A stretch of DNA of 64,000 nt from an uncultured Parolsenella sp. (lineage in GTDB: Bacteria > Actinomycetota > Coriobacteriia > Coriobacteriales > Atopobiaceae): NCBI GenBank assembly GCA_934668375.1, contig CAKUNF010000002.1, forward strand, positions 62,001 through 126,000, read 5' to 3'. Positions 37,673-46,522 of the stretch are shown in pieces. Position 1 is the first letter of the stretch; each line of letters begins with the position of its first letter. The position numbers and the translations under genes are program-made. Below the pieces are notes generated by a model, which saw nothing but the letters and a program-made list of their open reading frames with translations, had not been told where the DNA came from and did not search any database.

Positions 37673-39124
37673 CTACTTCGTGGCAGTGGGCTCGTCGATG
37701 TAGCCGACGTGGCCCTGTGCCTCGAACTTTGCCATGTCCGAGGCGGCCATGCCCTGCGAGTGGTCCTCGCCGTGGCGCTTCTCGTACATGACGTCGCCCT
37801 TGTCCTCCCACAGGCGGTCGGCGATGGGCGCCCAGGCAGCGGCGGCCGCGGCGGTCTTCTCGCGCAGCTGCTCGGGGGTCTCCTTCTCCACGAGGTCCGT
37901 GGAGTGGGCGCCCGCCTCGGCCACCATCTTGGGCAGCGTGTCGGGGTTCTCGAGCATGGGGCAGGGCTTGAGGTGGTTGCCGTTGAAGGGCTGGCCCTCG
38001 TAGTACTTCATGAAGATGGGGCTGCCCAGCGCGTCGAGCAGGCTCACGTCGTGGATGTTGACGTTGGAGTAGTGGATGAACACGCAGGGCTCCACGTCTC
38101 CCGCGGCGTTGATGTGCAGGTAGCGGCGGCCGCCGGCGATGCAGCCGCCCACGTACTCGCCGTCGTTCTGGAAGTCGAGGGTGAACAGCGGCTTGGTCTC
38201 GCGCATCTCGCGGATGAAGTGGTACATCTTCTCGCGTTGCTCGGGCGTGGGGATGAGGTCTGCCGTGGCGGCGCGACCCACCGGCATGAAGTGGAAGTAC
38301 CAGCAGAACAGGGCGCCCTTGTCGATCATCCAGTCGATGTTCTCCTCGGTGGCGACCGTGTCGGCGTTGGCGCGGGTCCAGCAGCACGAGATGCCGAACG
38401 GCAGCTGGTGGGAGCGCAGCAGGTCCATGGCACGCTCGATCTTGGCGTAGGTGCCCTCACCGCGGCGGGCGTCGGTCGTGTGCTCGTTGCCCTCGGCCGA
38501 GATGGCGGGCACGAAGTTGCCCACGCGAATCATGTCCTGGCAGAAGGCCTCGTCGATGAGCGTGGCGTTCGTGAAGCACAGGAAGGCGCAGTCCGGGTGC
38601 TTCTCGCAGATGCGGATGAGGTCATGCTTGCGCACGAGCGGCTCGCCGCCCGTGTAGATGTACATGTGGGTGCCGAGCTCCTTGCCCTGGCAGACGATGG
38701 AGTCGATGTCCTCGAACGAGAGGTTCTGCTGATGTCCGTACTCGGCGGCCCAGCAGCCGGTGCAGTGCAGGTTGCAGGCGCTCGTGGGATCGAGCAGGAT
38801 CGCCCAGGGAATGTTGCGCTGGTACTTCTCGCGTGCCTTCTCCTGCACGGGCCAGGCAAGCAGGTTGCCGTCGATGAGCAGGGCCTTGAGCAGCTTCGTG
38901 CGCATCTCGGGGTTCAGCTGGAACACGCGCATCATGAGCTGGTACCAGTTGCCGCGGCTGGCGATGACGTCCGTGAACGCCTTGCGCTGCACGGGAAACA
39001 CGTTGTCCGGCACGAGCTTGTTGACGAGCTCCATGATCTTGTCGATGTGCTCCTCGGGGTTCTCGTCCAAGTAGTCGACGAGTTTGTTGAGCGCCGCGCG
39101 CTCGGCGGCCTGCGTGAGTCCCAT
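37673..39124 (-). CDS. Radical SAM/SPASM-like protein
   Basis: A 483-residue radical SAM enzyme. The [4Fe-4S]-SAM motif is CNLHCTGC (CxxxCxxC form) near residue 117, and GGEPL follows in YIYTGGEPLVRKHDLIRI. A C-terminal cysteine-rich region (GGCIAGG, EPCVF, KPCPM) suggests a SPASM-like domain with auxiliary clusters. The 100-residue N-terminal helical extension is unrecognised. Relatives often modify peptides or proteins, but no peptide precursor gene is visible nearby. AAGGAG precedes the ATG, and the next upstream region is the divergent ABC promoter. Confidence 0.85.
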   Translation of the reverse strand: MGLTQAAERAALNKLVDYLDENPEEHIDKIMELVNKLVPDNVFPVQRKAFTDVIASRGNWYQLMMRVFQLNPEMRTKLLKALLIDGNLLAWPVQEKAREKYQRNIPWAILLDPTSACNLHCTGCWAAEYGHQQNLSFEDIDSIVCQGKELGTHMYIYTGGEPLVRKHDLIRICEKHPDCAFLCFTNATLIDEAFCQDMIRVGNFVPAISAEGNEHTTDARRGEGTYAKIERAMDLLRSHQLPFGISCCWTRANADTVATEENIDWMIDKGALFCWYFHFMPVGRAATADLIPTPEQREKMYHFIREMRETKPLFTLDFQNDGEYVGGCIAGGRRYLHINAAGDVEPCVFIHYSNVNIHDVSLLDALGSPIFMKYYEGQPFNGNHLKPCPMLENPDTLPKMVAEAGAHSTDLVEKETPEQLREKTAAAAAAWAPIADRLWEDKGDVMYEKRHGEDHSQGMAASDMAKFEAQGHVGYIDEPTATK

Positions 39125-39317
39125 GCTTGCCTCTCCTTTGCCCGCCCACGCGCGCTCCCCCTTGGAGCGTTGCCTTCACGCAGGCGAGGATTATGTAAAC
39201 CTTGCAGCATGATACCCGTGTTTAATCTTATGTAAACCAGCAAATTGAGAGCACGAGTCCGCCCGCGCGTATGCCAAGGCGAACCGAACGATCCTCTCGT
39301 CATCCAGGGCGGAAGAG

Positions 39318-39345
39318 TATACTTGCGCTAACTATTTAGTTAGCG
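39318..39345 (+). promoter_or_regulatory. Candidate -10 box with overlapping palindromic operator
   Basis: TATACT (39318-39323) is followed two bases later by CGCTAACTA-TT-TAGTTAGCG (39326-39345), a perfect 9+9 palindrome. The position at the likely transcription start of the ABC operon fits a repressor site. No regulator gene is adjacent. The -35 region is weak. Confidence 0.65.
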
Positions 39346-39390
39346 TTGGCTTACTCAACGAATCGCCAACGCACGACCAGAAGGACTCGC

Positions 39391-40128
39391 ATGAGAGACG
39401 CAGCCTCACCCGTCCGGGCCATGGGCGAACCCTACCTCGTCGTACAAGACCTTAAGAAGCACTACGGAGACGGTCAGGCGCGCGTCCAGGTGCTCGATGG
39501 CGTCACCACGACGGTGCTTCGTGGCGAGATTTGCGTCATGCTCGGCCCCTCCGGCTCGGGCAAGTCGACGTTCCTGAACCTCATCGGGGGGCTGGAGAGC
39601 GCGGACGGCGGCCACATCTCCGTGGGCGGCTGCGACCTCACGACCCTCTCGCCCAAGCAGCTCGGCGAGTACCGCCGCCGCGAGCTGGGATTCGTGTTCC
39701 AGTTCTACAACCTCGTGCCCGACCTCACGATCCGCGAGAACATCGAGGTCACGGCCTACCTCTCCAAGAATCCGCTCCCCATGGACGACCTGCTTGCCTC
39801 CCTGGGGCTGTGGGAGCAGCGCGACAAGTTCCCCCGGCAGGTGTCGGGCGGACAGCAGCAGCGCTGCGCCATCGGCCGCGCGCTCGTGAAGAACCCCGGC
39901 CTTCTGCTGTGCGACGAGCCCACCGGCGCGCTCGACTACCACACGTCCAAGGAGATTCTCGACCTCATGGAGCGCGTGAGGCGCGATTGGGGCTGCACGA
40001 TCGTGATGGTGACGCACAACGCGGCCATCGCCGACATGGCCACGCGCGTCCTGCGCCTGCGCGACGGCCGTATCCACGAGGACGTCACCAACCCGCACCC
40101 CCTCCACGCGCTCGACCTGGAGTGGTAG
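39391..40128 (+). CDS. ABC transporter ATP-binding protein (MacB/LolD type)
   Basis: A 245-residue ATPase. Walker A is LGPSGSGKSTFLN, the Q-loop region is FVFQFYNLVP, the signature is VSGGQQQRCAIGRAL, and Walker B is LLLCDEPTGALD. This pattern is typical of the MacB/LolD/FtsE family that pairs with FtsX-like permeases. The permease gene starts three bases after its stop. I chose ATG 39391 with AAGGA upstream. An in-frame ATG at 39346 lies inside the promoter region. The system probably exports peptides or antibiotics, or responds to envelope stress. Confidence 0.93.
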   Translation: MRDAASPVRAMGEPYLVVQDLKKHYGDGQARVQVLDGVTTTVLRGEICVMLGPSGSGKSTFLNLIGGLESADGGHISVGGCDLTTLSPKQLGEYRRRELGFVFQFYNLVPDLTIRENIEVTAYLSKNPLPMDDLLASLGLWEQRDKFPRQVSGGQQQRCAIGRALVKNPGLLLCDEPTGALDYHTSKEILDLMERVRRDWGCTIVMVTHNAAIADMATRVLRLRDGRIHEDVTNPHPLHALDLEW

Positions 40129-40131
40129 CCG

Positions 40132-42597
40132 ATGAGTCCGCTTACCAGGCGCATCCCCCGGGAGCTGCGCGGCCACCTTGGCAAGTACCTCGGAATCTTC
40201 CTGCTCATGACGGGCGCCATCGCCCTCGTGAGCGGCTTTCTGCTCGCGGCAAACTCCATCAGCGTCATCATCTCCACCATGCGCGAAGACTACAACATCG
40301 AGGACGCGCGCTTCACCTGCGACTTCGAGGCAAGCGAGGAGGCGCTTGCCGCCGCGCGCGAGGCTGCGGACGCGGCCGGCGGCGCCACCATCGAACCGCT
40401 GTACAGCGTCGACGCCTCCCTCGACTCCGTGAACGGGGACGAGCCGCAGCGCGAGGCCACCGTGCGCTCCTATGCGCACCGAACGAGCTTCGACGTCGCC
40501 GCCTACGCCCAGGGCCGAGCCCCGGAGGGCCCAGACGAGGTGGCCGTGGACCGCGTCTTCGCCGAGCACAACGGAATCCACGTGGGTGGCACCGTGACCC
40601 TCTCGGGCCGGGAGCTTGCCGTGGTGGGCATCATGACGCTGCCAGACCAGCAGGCCCTGTTCGAGAACAACTCCGACTTCACGCTCAACGCGCTCTCGTT
40701 TGGCGTGGCGGAGCTTGCCGACGCTGGCTTCGATGCGCTCTGCGAGGCCGTTGAGCCCACCTACACCTATGCCGTCCTGTTCAGCGACCGCTCGCTTGGC
40801 GTCGCCGCGCGCACCGACGCCGAAGCAGACATGATGGAGGCCCTCTCCGACAAGGGCGCCCGCGTGAGCGACTTCATCGACGCCGACGCCAACCAGGGCA
40901 TCGGCTACGCCGCCGACGACGTCGAGGGCGACTCGACGATGTGGGAGGTCCTGATGGCGATCATCGTCGTCATCATGGGCTTCGTGTTCGTCGTGCTCAC
41001 GAGCTCCACGATCGAGGAGGAGAGCGCCATCATCGGCACGCTGCTCGCAAGCGGCTGGAGGGCCCGCGAGCTCGTGGTCCACTACCTCGCACCGCCCGCG
41101 CTCGTGGGCGCCGTGGCGAGCGCCCTGGGCACGGCCCTGGGCATGACGCTGCTCGAGCAACCCATGAAGGACCTCTACTACAACTCATACAGCCTGCCTC
41201 CCTATCACATGAGCTGGAGCTGGCGCGTGTTCCTCGTGTGCACCGTGGTGCCGTTTGCGCTGCTCGTGGGAGTGACGCTCGTGGGCCTCCTTCGCAAGAT
41301 GGGGCGCACGCCACTGCAGTTCCTGCGCCACGAGCTCGGAAGAAACGGCGTGAAGCGCGGCGTGAGGCTGCCCGCGCGCCTCGGGTTCGTACCGAGGTTT
41401 CGCGTCCGTGTGTTCCTGCGCAACTTCGGCAACTTCGCGACGCTGTTCGTGGGAATTGCGTTCGCGAGCCTGCTTCTGCTGTTTGGCCTGGCCGTGCTGC
41501 CCACGATGAACCACTATGCCGAGAACCTTCGCGACAACATGGTGGCGGCCCACCAGTACACGCTCAAGATGCCCGTGGACCTCACGGGCACGGACGAGCA
41601 GCGCGCGAGCTGGGAGGCCTATGACCGCGTGGCAAGCGTGGCCAGCATAGACGACCTGGGCCTCTCGGACACCGAGGAACGCGAGCTCACGCGAGCCCTG
41701 GCCCGCATCGGCGAGGACGACCACGCCGTGAACCTGTCGGCCAACGGCGACAAGGCCATCGAGCAGGCCGAGAGCTATGCCGTCTACCAGCTGCAATACG
41801 ACCGTGGCAGTGACAACGGCTACGAGACCATCACGGTCTACGGCATCCGACCGCACTCACGCTACTGGGACGACCTCGACGTGGGCGATGGCCGTGTCAT
41901 TCTCGGACGGGGATTTGCGGACAAGTTCGGCACGGACGTGGGCGAGACGGTTTCACTCTGGGACAAGTACGAGGACACGACGTACAAGCTCACGGCAGAC
42001 GAGCTCTACGGCACGAAGAGCGACCTCAACATCTACCTGGACCTCGACACGTTCAACACGCTGTTTGGCAACGCGGACGGCTACTTCAACGCCTACGCGA
42101 GCAACGAGGCGCTCGCCATTGACGGCCGCTGGCTCGCAAGCGACCTCACGCCGAGCGACATGGACAAGATCGGCGCCCAGATGACCGACTCCATGGGCGA
42201 CATGATGTACCTGCTGCTCGGCGTCGCCGTGTTCATCTTCCTCATCTTCATCTACCTGCTCACGAAGGCCGTCATCGACCGCAGCGCGCGCAGCATCTCC
42301 TACATGAAGGTGTTCGGCTACCGCGACCGCGAGGTGAGCCGGCTCTATGTCCGCAGCATCACGTGGTGCGTGGTCGCCTCGCTCGTGCTGTCGCAGCCAC
42401 TCATCATCGGCAGCCTCACGGCCATCTTCAAGGCGATGCTTCTGAGCTACAGCGGAAACATCGAGATCTACGTGCCCGCCGACGCCATGGTGAAGTGCGT
42501 GCTCACGGGGCTTGCCACCTACGCCGTGGTGGTCCTGCTGCACCTGCGCTCCATCCGCCGCGTCCCCATGGCGCTCGCGCTCAAGGTGCAGGAATAG
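40132..42597 (+). CDS. FtsX-like ABC transporter permease
   Basis: An 821-residue permease with one N-terminal helix (IFLLMTGAIALVSGFLLA), a large extracytoplasmic domain (about 50-260), a first FtsX block of three helices (about 265-400), then a second half with an N-terminal helix, another large domain and three C-terminal helices (about 690-815). This duplicated design is common in Gram-positive FtsX-family exporters. It forms an operon with the ATPase gene three bases upstream. The substrate is unknown. Confidence 0.9.
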   Translation: MSPLTRRIPRELRGHLGKYLGIFLLMTGAIALVSGFLLAANSISVIISTMREDYNIEDARFTCDFEASEEALAAAREAADAAGGATIEPLYSVDASLDSVNGDEPQREATVRSYAHRTSFDVAAYAQGRAPEGPDEVAVDRVFAEHNGIHVGGTVTLSGRELAVVGIMTLPDQQALFENNSDFTLNALSFGVAELADAGFDALCEAVEPTYTYAVLFSDRSLGVAARTDAEADMMEALSDKGARVSDFIDADANQGIGYAADDVEGDSTMWEVLMAIIVVIMGFVFVVLTSSTIEEESAIIGTLLASGWRARELVVHYLAPPALVGAVASALGTALGMTLLEQPMKDLYYNSYSLPPYHMSWSWRVFLVCTVVPFALLVGVTLVGLLRKMGRTPLQFLRHELGRNGVKRGVRLPARLGFVPRFRVRVFLRNFGNFATLFVGIAFASLLLLFGLAVLPTMNHYAENLRDNMVAAHQYTLKMPVDLTGTDEQRASWEAYDRVASVASIDDLGLSDTEERELTRALARIGEDDHAVNLSANGDKAIEQAESYAVYQLQYDRGSDNGYETITVYGIRPHSRYWDDLDVGDGRVILGRGFADKFGTDVGETVSLWDKYEDTTYKLTADELYGTKSDLNIYLDLDTFNTLFGNADGYFNAYASNEALAIDGRWLASDLTPSDMDKIGAQMTDSMGDMMYLLLGVAVFIFLIFIYLLTKAVIDRSARSISYMKVFGYRDREVSRLYVRSITWCVVASLVLSQPLIIGSLTAIFKAMLLSYSGNIEIYVPADAMVKCVLTGLATYAVVVLLHLRSIRRVPMALALKVQE

Positions 42598-42625
42598 GCT
42601 CGCGGCGAGCTCGCAAACGAGTTAT

Positions 42626-42809
42626 TGGCAGAAATGCCCCTCGAGAGTGCGATGAAAACACGCCGCCGGCTTCTCGAGAAGCGAAAATGCCCCAACGCAT
42701 GCGGCAGAGGGGCCCGAACCACTTGGATTCGGGCCCCTCTTGGTCTGCCAGGCCGTCTCTGTGAGCAATTTCGCTTCGAGCATCGCACTCTCGAAGCCAA
42801 AAACTGCCA
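42626..42809. repeat. Composite inverted-repeat element
   Basis: Matching segments occur in inverted order on both sides. TGGCAG is at 42626-42631 and CTGCCA at 42804-42809. TCGAGAGTGCGATG is at 42641-42654 and CATCGCACTCTCGA at 42781-42794. AAGCGAAAATGC is at 42679-42690 and GCAATTTCGCTT at 42765-42776. The first two gaps are both nine bases. The left arm carries 20 extra bases. The centre is a 12-bp perfect stem, GAGGGGCCCGAA/TTCGGGCCCCTC (42707-42739), with a nine-base loop. It may be a mobile MITE-like unit, a structured RNA or a strong bidirectional terminator. Confidence 0.8.
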
Positions 42810-42822
42810 CGAACGAGGATTC

Positions 42823-44040
42823 TTACTTGAAGCTCGCCTCGAGGATGGCCGTCACGTCATCGACGGAGAGCGGCGCGGGGTCGTGGCCGAACAGCGCGTC
42901 GTTCGTGGACAGCGCGTTGGCGGCAATCGCCGACAGCTCGTCGCGGGTGATGCCCCACTCGCTCATGGCGAGCTCGGCCATGCCACACGCCTGCATGAGC
43001 CCCTCGAGCTGGTCGACGAAGGCGGACGCTCCGCGAGCCTTTACGTCTTCCTCGCTCGCGCCCATGAGACGTGCCATGTCGACGTAGCGGTCGTCACACG
43101 CGTGGGCGTCGATCATGTGCTGGTGGTAGGCGCGCGCAATCATGATGAGACCGGCGCCGTGCGGCAGGTCGTGGTGGTGCGCGCTCATGCCGTGCTCGGT
43201 ACCATGGCAGCCGCAGCAACCGCTGCAGACCATGGCGTAGCCACCAAGCGTGTTGGCAAAGGCGAGCTGCGTGCGGGCCTCGAGGTTGGCACCGTCATTC
43301 ACGCACGCGGCAAGCGAGGCGGCGGCGTTGCGGATGCCCTCGCGGCAGATCATGTCGCCCATGAGCGTGTGGTTGTTGGCGATGTAGCACTCCACGTTGT
43401 GAAACAGCGCGTCGAAGCCCTGGAACGCCGTAAGACGCGCGGGCACCGTGAGCATGAGCTCGGGGTCCACCACGGAGAGGCGCGGGAAGAGCTTGGGGCT
43501 GCCCAGGCGGAGCTTCTCGTCGTTCTCCTCGCAGGAGAGGACGCCGCCGGCATCGACCTCGGAACCCGTGCCGGCCGTCGTCGTCACGCAGACGAGCGGC
43601 AGCGGGTCATTGGGGATCGGCAGGGCCTTGGCCGTGCCGCCCATGACGTAGTCCCAGATGTCGCCGGCGACCTCGTTGCCTGCCTCGTCATGGCCGGGGT
43701 TGGCCGCCACGACGCAGATGCCCTTCGAGCCGTCCATGACCGAGCCGCCGCCCAGGGCCAAAACGAAGTCGCAGCCCTGCTCGCGGGCCATCCAGCCGCC
43801 GGCGTTCACGGTGCCGCGCAGCGGGTTGGGCTCGATGCGGTCGAACAGCACGTGCTCCACGCCGGCGCGGTCGAGCTGCTCCTCGACGCGGGTAAGGTAG
43901 CCGTTGGCCTTCACGGACTTGCCGCCCGTCGTTACGATGAGCGCCTTCTTGCCCGGAAGCGCCTGGTCGCCAAGCTCGGAGAGCTTGCCCGCGCCGAACA
44001 GCACGCGCGTGGGCGCAAAGAAGTTGTACGTTTCTGCCAT
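42823..44040 (-). CDS. Iron-containing alcohol dehydrogenase
   Basis: A 405-residue group III Fe-ADH. The NAD(P) loop is LGGGSVMDGSKGI, followed by TTTAGTGSEVDAGGV. Metal-binding His residues are seen in DALFHNVECYI and GTEHGMSAHHHDLPHG. It is distinct from the enzyme at 34913, which has a BDH-like N-terminus. A role in aldehyde reduction during fermentation is likely. It is divergent from a LysR-type gene across 182 bp, and that regulator is a candidate controller. GGAGG precedes the ATG. Confidence 0.9.
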   Translation of the reverse strand: MAETYNFFAPTRVLFGAGKLSELGDQALPGKKALIVTTGGKSVKANGYLTRVEEQLDRAGVEHVLFDRIEPNPLRGTVNAGGWMAREQGCDFVLALGGGSVMDGSKGICVVAANPGHDEAGNEVAGDIWDYVMGGTAKALPIPNDPLPLVCVTTTAGTGSEVDAGGVLSCEENDEKLRLGSPKLFPRLSVVDPELMLTVPARLTAFQGFDALFHNVECYIANNHTLMGDMICREGIRNAAASLAACVNDGANLEARTQLAFANTLGGYAMVCSGCCGCHGTEHGMSAHHHDLPHGAGLIMIARAYHQHMIDAHACDDRYVDMARLMGASEEDVKARGASAFVDQLEGLMQACGMAELAMSEWGITRDELSAIAANALSTNDALFGHDPAPLSVDDVTAILEASFK

Positions 44041-44222
44041 GAGATTCCTCCAATGACGAGTCTTGGCGCTCCCCCAGCGCCGGGTCGGTCGCGCTTGTGC
44101 GCGTACCCCTCTCGTCGTTAAGCGTACTACCCTAGAGGGACAACGTCGCGCGAGACACGCCCTCGCTGTAACCTGTTCACAGCAATTTGGAGAATCGCGA
44201 CATCTCTCGAGAAGGAGCCAAG

Positions 44223-45146
44223 ATGACGCTCACCCAGCTCCGCTACGTCGCCAAGGTCGCCGAGTGCGGGTCGATCACCGAGGCGGCGCGCCAGCTCTAC
44301 ATCTCCCAGCCAAGCCTGTCGTCCGCCGTTCGCGAGCTCGAGGCAGAGCTGGGCATCGTCATCTTTAACCGCTCGGCCCGCGGCATCTCGCTCACGCCGG
44401 ACGGCTCGGAGTTCCTCTCCTATGCCCGCCAGATCCTGGAGCAGACCGAGCTCGTGGAGCAGCGCTACGCCCACGCGCGCCCCTCCAAGCGCCTGTTCGC
44501 CATCTCGTCGCAGCACTACGCGTTCGTCGTGAACGCGTTCGTGCGCCTGCTCGAGAGCGTCGAGGCGGACGAGTACGAGATGACGCTGCGCGAGAGCCGC
44601 ACGTACGAGATCATCGAGGACGTCGCGGGATACCGCAGCGAGCTCGGCGTGCTCTACCTGAGCTCGTTCAACGAGAAGGTCCTGCGCAAGCTCATGCGCG
44701 AGAACCACCTCTCCTACACCCCGCTGTTCGACGCCCGTCCCCACGTGTTCGTCTCGACGAGCCATCCGCTCGCGCGCGCCGCAAGCGTCACGCTGGCAGA
44801 CCTCGACGCCTACCCCTACCTCTGCTACGAGCAGGGGACGCACAACTCGCTGTACTTCTCCGAGGAGCTGCTGCCATTCGAGAGCCACCGCAAGACGATC
44901 GTGCTCACGGACCGAGCCACGCTGTTCAACCTGCTGCGCGGCGTCAACGGCTACACCATCAGCTCGGGCGTGCTCAACAGCGACCTCAACGGGGACGACA
45001 TCGCCTCCGTGCCGCTCGACACCGACGAGACCATGCAGCTCGGCTACCTCACGAACGACCGCGCACGCCTCTCCCCCATGGCCACGCGCTACCTCGAGGA
45101 GCTCCGCTCGCTCATCGCCCAGGAGGGCTACGACGTCCTGGGGTGA
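44223..45146 (+). CDS. LysR-type transcriptional regulator (CysB/CysL-like)
   Basis: A 307-residue LysR protein. The N-terminal helix-turn-helix is MTLTQLRYVAKVAECGSITE with AARQLYISQPSLSSAVRELE. The effector domain starts at about residue 90. It diverges from the Fe-ADH gene. Its stop codon TGA (45144-45146) lies inside a 33-nt intergenic repeat that begins at 45142, so the repeat defines the C-terminus. I chose ATG 44223 with AAGGAG, not the ATG at 44187. Confidence 0.9.
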   Translation: MTLTQLRYVAKVAECGSITEAARQLYISQPSLSSAVRELEAELGIVIFNRSARGISLTPDGSEFLSYARQILEQTELVEQRYAHARPSKRLFAISSQHYAFVVNAFVRLLESVEADEYEMTLRESRTYEIIEDVAGYRSELGVLYLSSFNEKVLRKLMRENHLSYTPLFDARPHVFVSTSHPLARAASVTLADLDAYPYLCYEQGTHNSLYFSEELLPFESHRKTIVLTDRATLFNLLRGVNGYTISSGVLNSDLNGDDIASVPLDTDETMQLGYLTNDRARLSPMATRYLEELRSLIAQEGYDVLG

Positions 45147-45209
45147 CACTTGGGGACGGGGTCAAAGTGTCACCACCGTAACAGCCTGGCCCCGTCCCCA
45201 AGTGTCACG
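45142..45209. repeat. Inverted doublet of the 33-nt REP-like unit
   Basis: Copy one (45142-45174) has arms GGTGACACTT and AAGTGTCACC around GGGGACGGGGTCA. Copy two (45177-45209) is in the opposite orientation and partly degenerate, with CGTAACAGCC at its left and CCCGTCCCCAAGTGTCACG at its right. The copies are two bases apart and lie between convergent LysR and aldo/keto reductase genes. Confidence 0.88.
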
Positions 45210-45253
45210 GGGCGCCCCGGCATCCCAGGGCACCCCGGCTTTGCAAGGCCCGC

Positions 45254-46186
45254 CTACGGCATCACGTTGCCCGCGGCGCAGTACACCTCGTACCACTCCT
45301 TGCGCGTCATCGTAAAGTCGCACGCGCGCGCGGCCTCGCGGACGCGGCTCGGCTTCGTCGTGCCGATGACGGCCTGCATCTTGGCCGGGTAGCGCAGCAC
45401 CCACGCAAGCGCCACGGCCATGGGCGTCACGCCGTGCCTCTCGGCCAGCTCCTCGAGCTTGGCGTTGAGCTCGGGGTACTTGGGGCTGCCGAGGAAAACG
45501 CCCTCGAAGTATCCGTACTGCATCGTGGACCACGCCTGAATGACCATGTCCTTGTCCTGGCAGTACTCGAAGATGCCGCCGTCGCGCATGATGGCGGCGT
45601 CGTTCTCCATGTTCACGTTGAACGCGCCGTTGAACGCCGGGGTGAACGCGCAGCTCAGCTGCACCTGGTTCGTGGCGAGCGGCACGCGCGCGTGGCGCTC
45701 GAGACGCCCGAGCAGCGCCGGGTTGAGGTTCGAGACACCCCAGTCGACGACCTTGCCCTGGTCATGGAGGGCCTCGAGGGCCTCGCCCACCTCGTCGGGC
45801 TCCATGAGGACGTCCGGGCGGTGCAGCAGCATGGAGTCCACGTGGTCCACGCCCAGTCGCGCCAGGCTCGCGTCAACGGCCTCGATGATGTGCTCCTTGG
45901 AGAAGTCGTACCAGGTAAAGCCGTCGGGCTCCTTGCGGATGCCCACCTTGGACTGCAGGAACACGCGGTCACGCAGTCCCGGATTTGCCTTGAAGACCTC
46001 GCCGAGCAGGCTCTCGCACGCGCCGCGGCCGTAGACGTCTGCGATGTCGAGCGCGTTGATGCCCTCGTCGAGCGCCGTCTCGACAAGCTCCGTGACCTCG
46101 GCAACGCTCATCTCGTTGATGCGCATGAGACCAACCATGACCTCGGATACGCGCGCCTTCTGCTCGCCAAACTCGATGAAACGCAT
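45254..46186 (-). CDS. Aldo/keto reductase
   Basis: A 310-residue (beta/alpha)8 NADPH-dependent reductase. Catalytic residues lie in NALDIADVYGRG (Asp and Tyr) and the Lys in LQSKVGIRK, with SMLLHRPDVLMEPD holding the His. The C-terminal cofactor motif IGTTKPSRVREA resembles the NADPH-binding segment of the YdhF/AKR11 type. The substrate is unknown. GGGAG precedes the ATG at 46186, and an open frame upstream is Arg-rich and non-coding in character. It is divergent from the metY leader. Confidence 0.88.
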   Translation of the reverse strand: MRFIEFGEQKARVSEVMVGLMRINEMSVAEVTELVETALDEGINALDIADVYGRGACESLLGEVFKANPGLRDRVFLQSKVGIRKEPDGFTWYDFSKEHIIEAVDASLARLGVDHVDSMLLHRPDVLMEPDEVGEALEALHDQGKVVDWGVSNLNPALLGRLERHARVPLATNQVQLSCAFTPAFNGAFNVNMENDAAIMRDGGIFEYCQDKDMVIQAWSTMQYGYFEGVFLGSPKYPELNAKLEELAERHGVTPMAVALAWVLRYPAKMQAVIGTTKPSRVREAARACDFTMTRKEWYEVYCAAGNVMP

Positions 46187-46426
46187 AGATACTCCCTTTT
46201 GGTCGCTCGCCCGACCCCTCGGACGACTCTTGCATGCTTGATGGTGCCCCGCGCGCGGCCGCCCAGACTCGCCGGGCGGCAGACGGCGCACCATCGCCCG
46301 CCGAGCGGCCGATGAGGACCGGCAGGGCGATGCGAGCGCCCGCAACGCTCGACCTCAGACGCAAGAACGTGCAGATAAATTCTCATATCCTCTCGTTTTA
46401 ACCCTCTGACCTGCGTGTAACAAAAC

Positions 46427-46458
46427 GTTAATACCTACTTTTCCGCTAGGGTATTGAC
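46427..46458. promoter_or_regulatory. Inverted repeat overlapping the metY -35 box
   Basis: GTTAATACC (46427-46435) and GGTATTGAC (46450-46458) match as complements at eight of nine positions with a 14-nt spacer. The right half overlaps the TTGACG -35 element. Binding here would block or assist RNA polymerase. The factor is unknown. Confidence 0.5.
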
Positions 46459-46482
46459 GAAGCTTCACGGCGGTCGTATAAA
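46454..46482 (+). promoter_or_regulatory. Sigma70-type promoter of metY leader
   Basis: TTGACG (46454-46459) and TATAAA (46477-46482) with 17-nt spacing, a near-consensus housekeeping promoter. Transcription would start near 46489, leaving about 34 nt before the leader ATG. Confidence 0.8.
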
Positions 46483-46522
46483 TTCATCGTCACGAAGCGA
46501 CGGACCCAAGGAGGTGCCCAGA

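Larger units (their letters stand above)
46187..46522. other. Intergenic region upstream of the metY leader
   Basis: A 336-bp region between the divergent aldo/keto reductase and the metY leader. It includes the metY promoter, a near-palindrome overlapping the -35 box, and a weak TTGTTA/TTAAAA pair on the minus strand that may serve the reductase gene. No additional ORF with a ribosome binding site was found. Confidence 0.6.

Noticed and set aside
42625..42830. Short overlapping ORFs in the composite inverted repeat
   Set aside because: No ribosome binding site fits, and the similarity of the two strands' translations follows from the inverted repeat itself.
44187..44222. An ATG 12 codons upstream of the LysR start at 44223
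   Set aside because: No ribosome binding site lies upstream, whereas AAGGAG precedes 44223 and the LysR N-terminus starts there.
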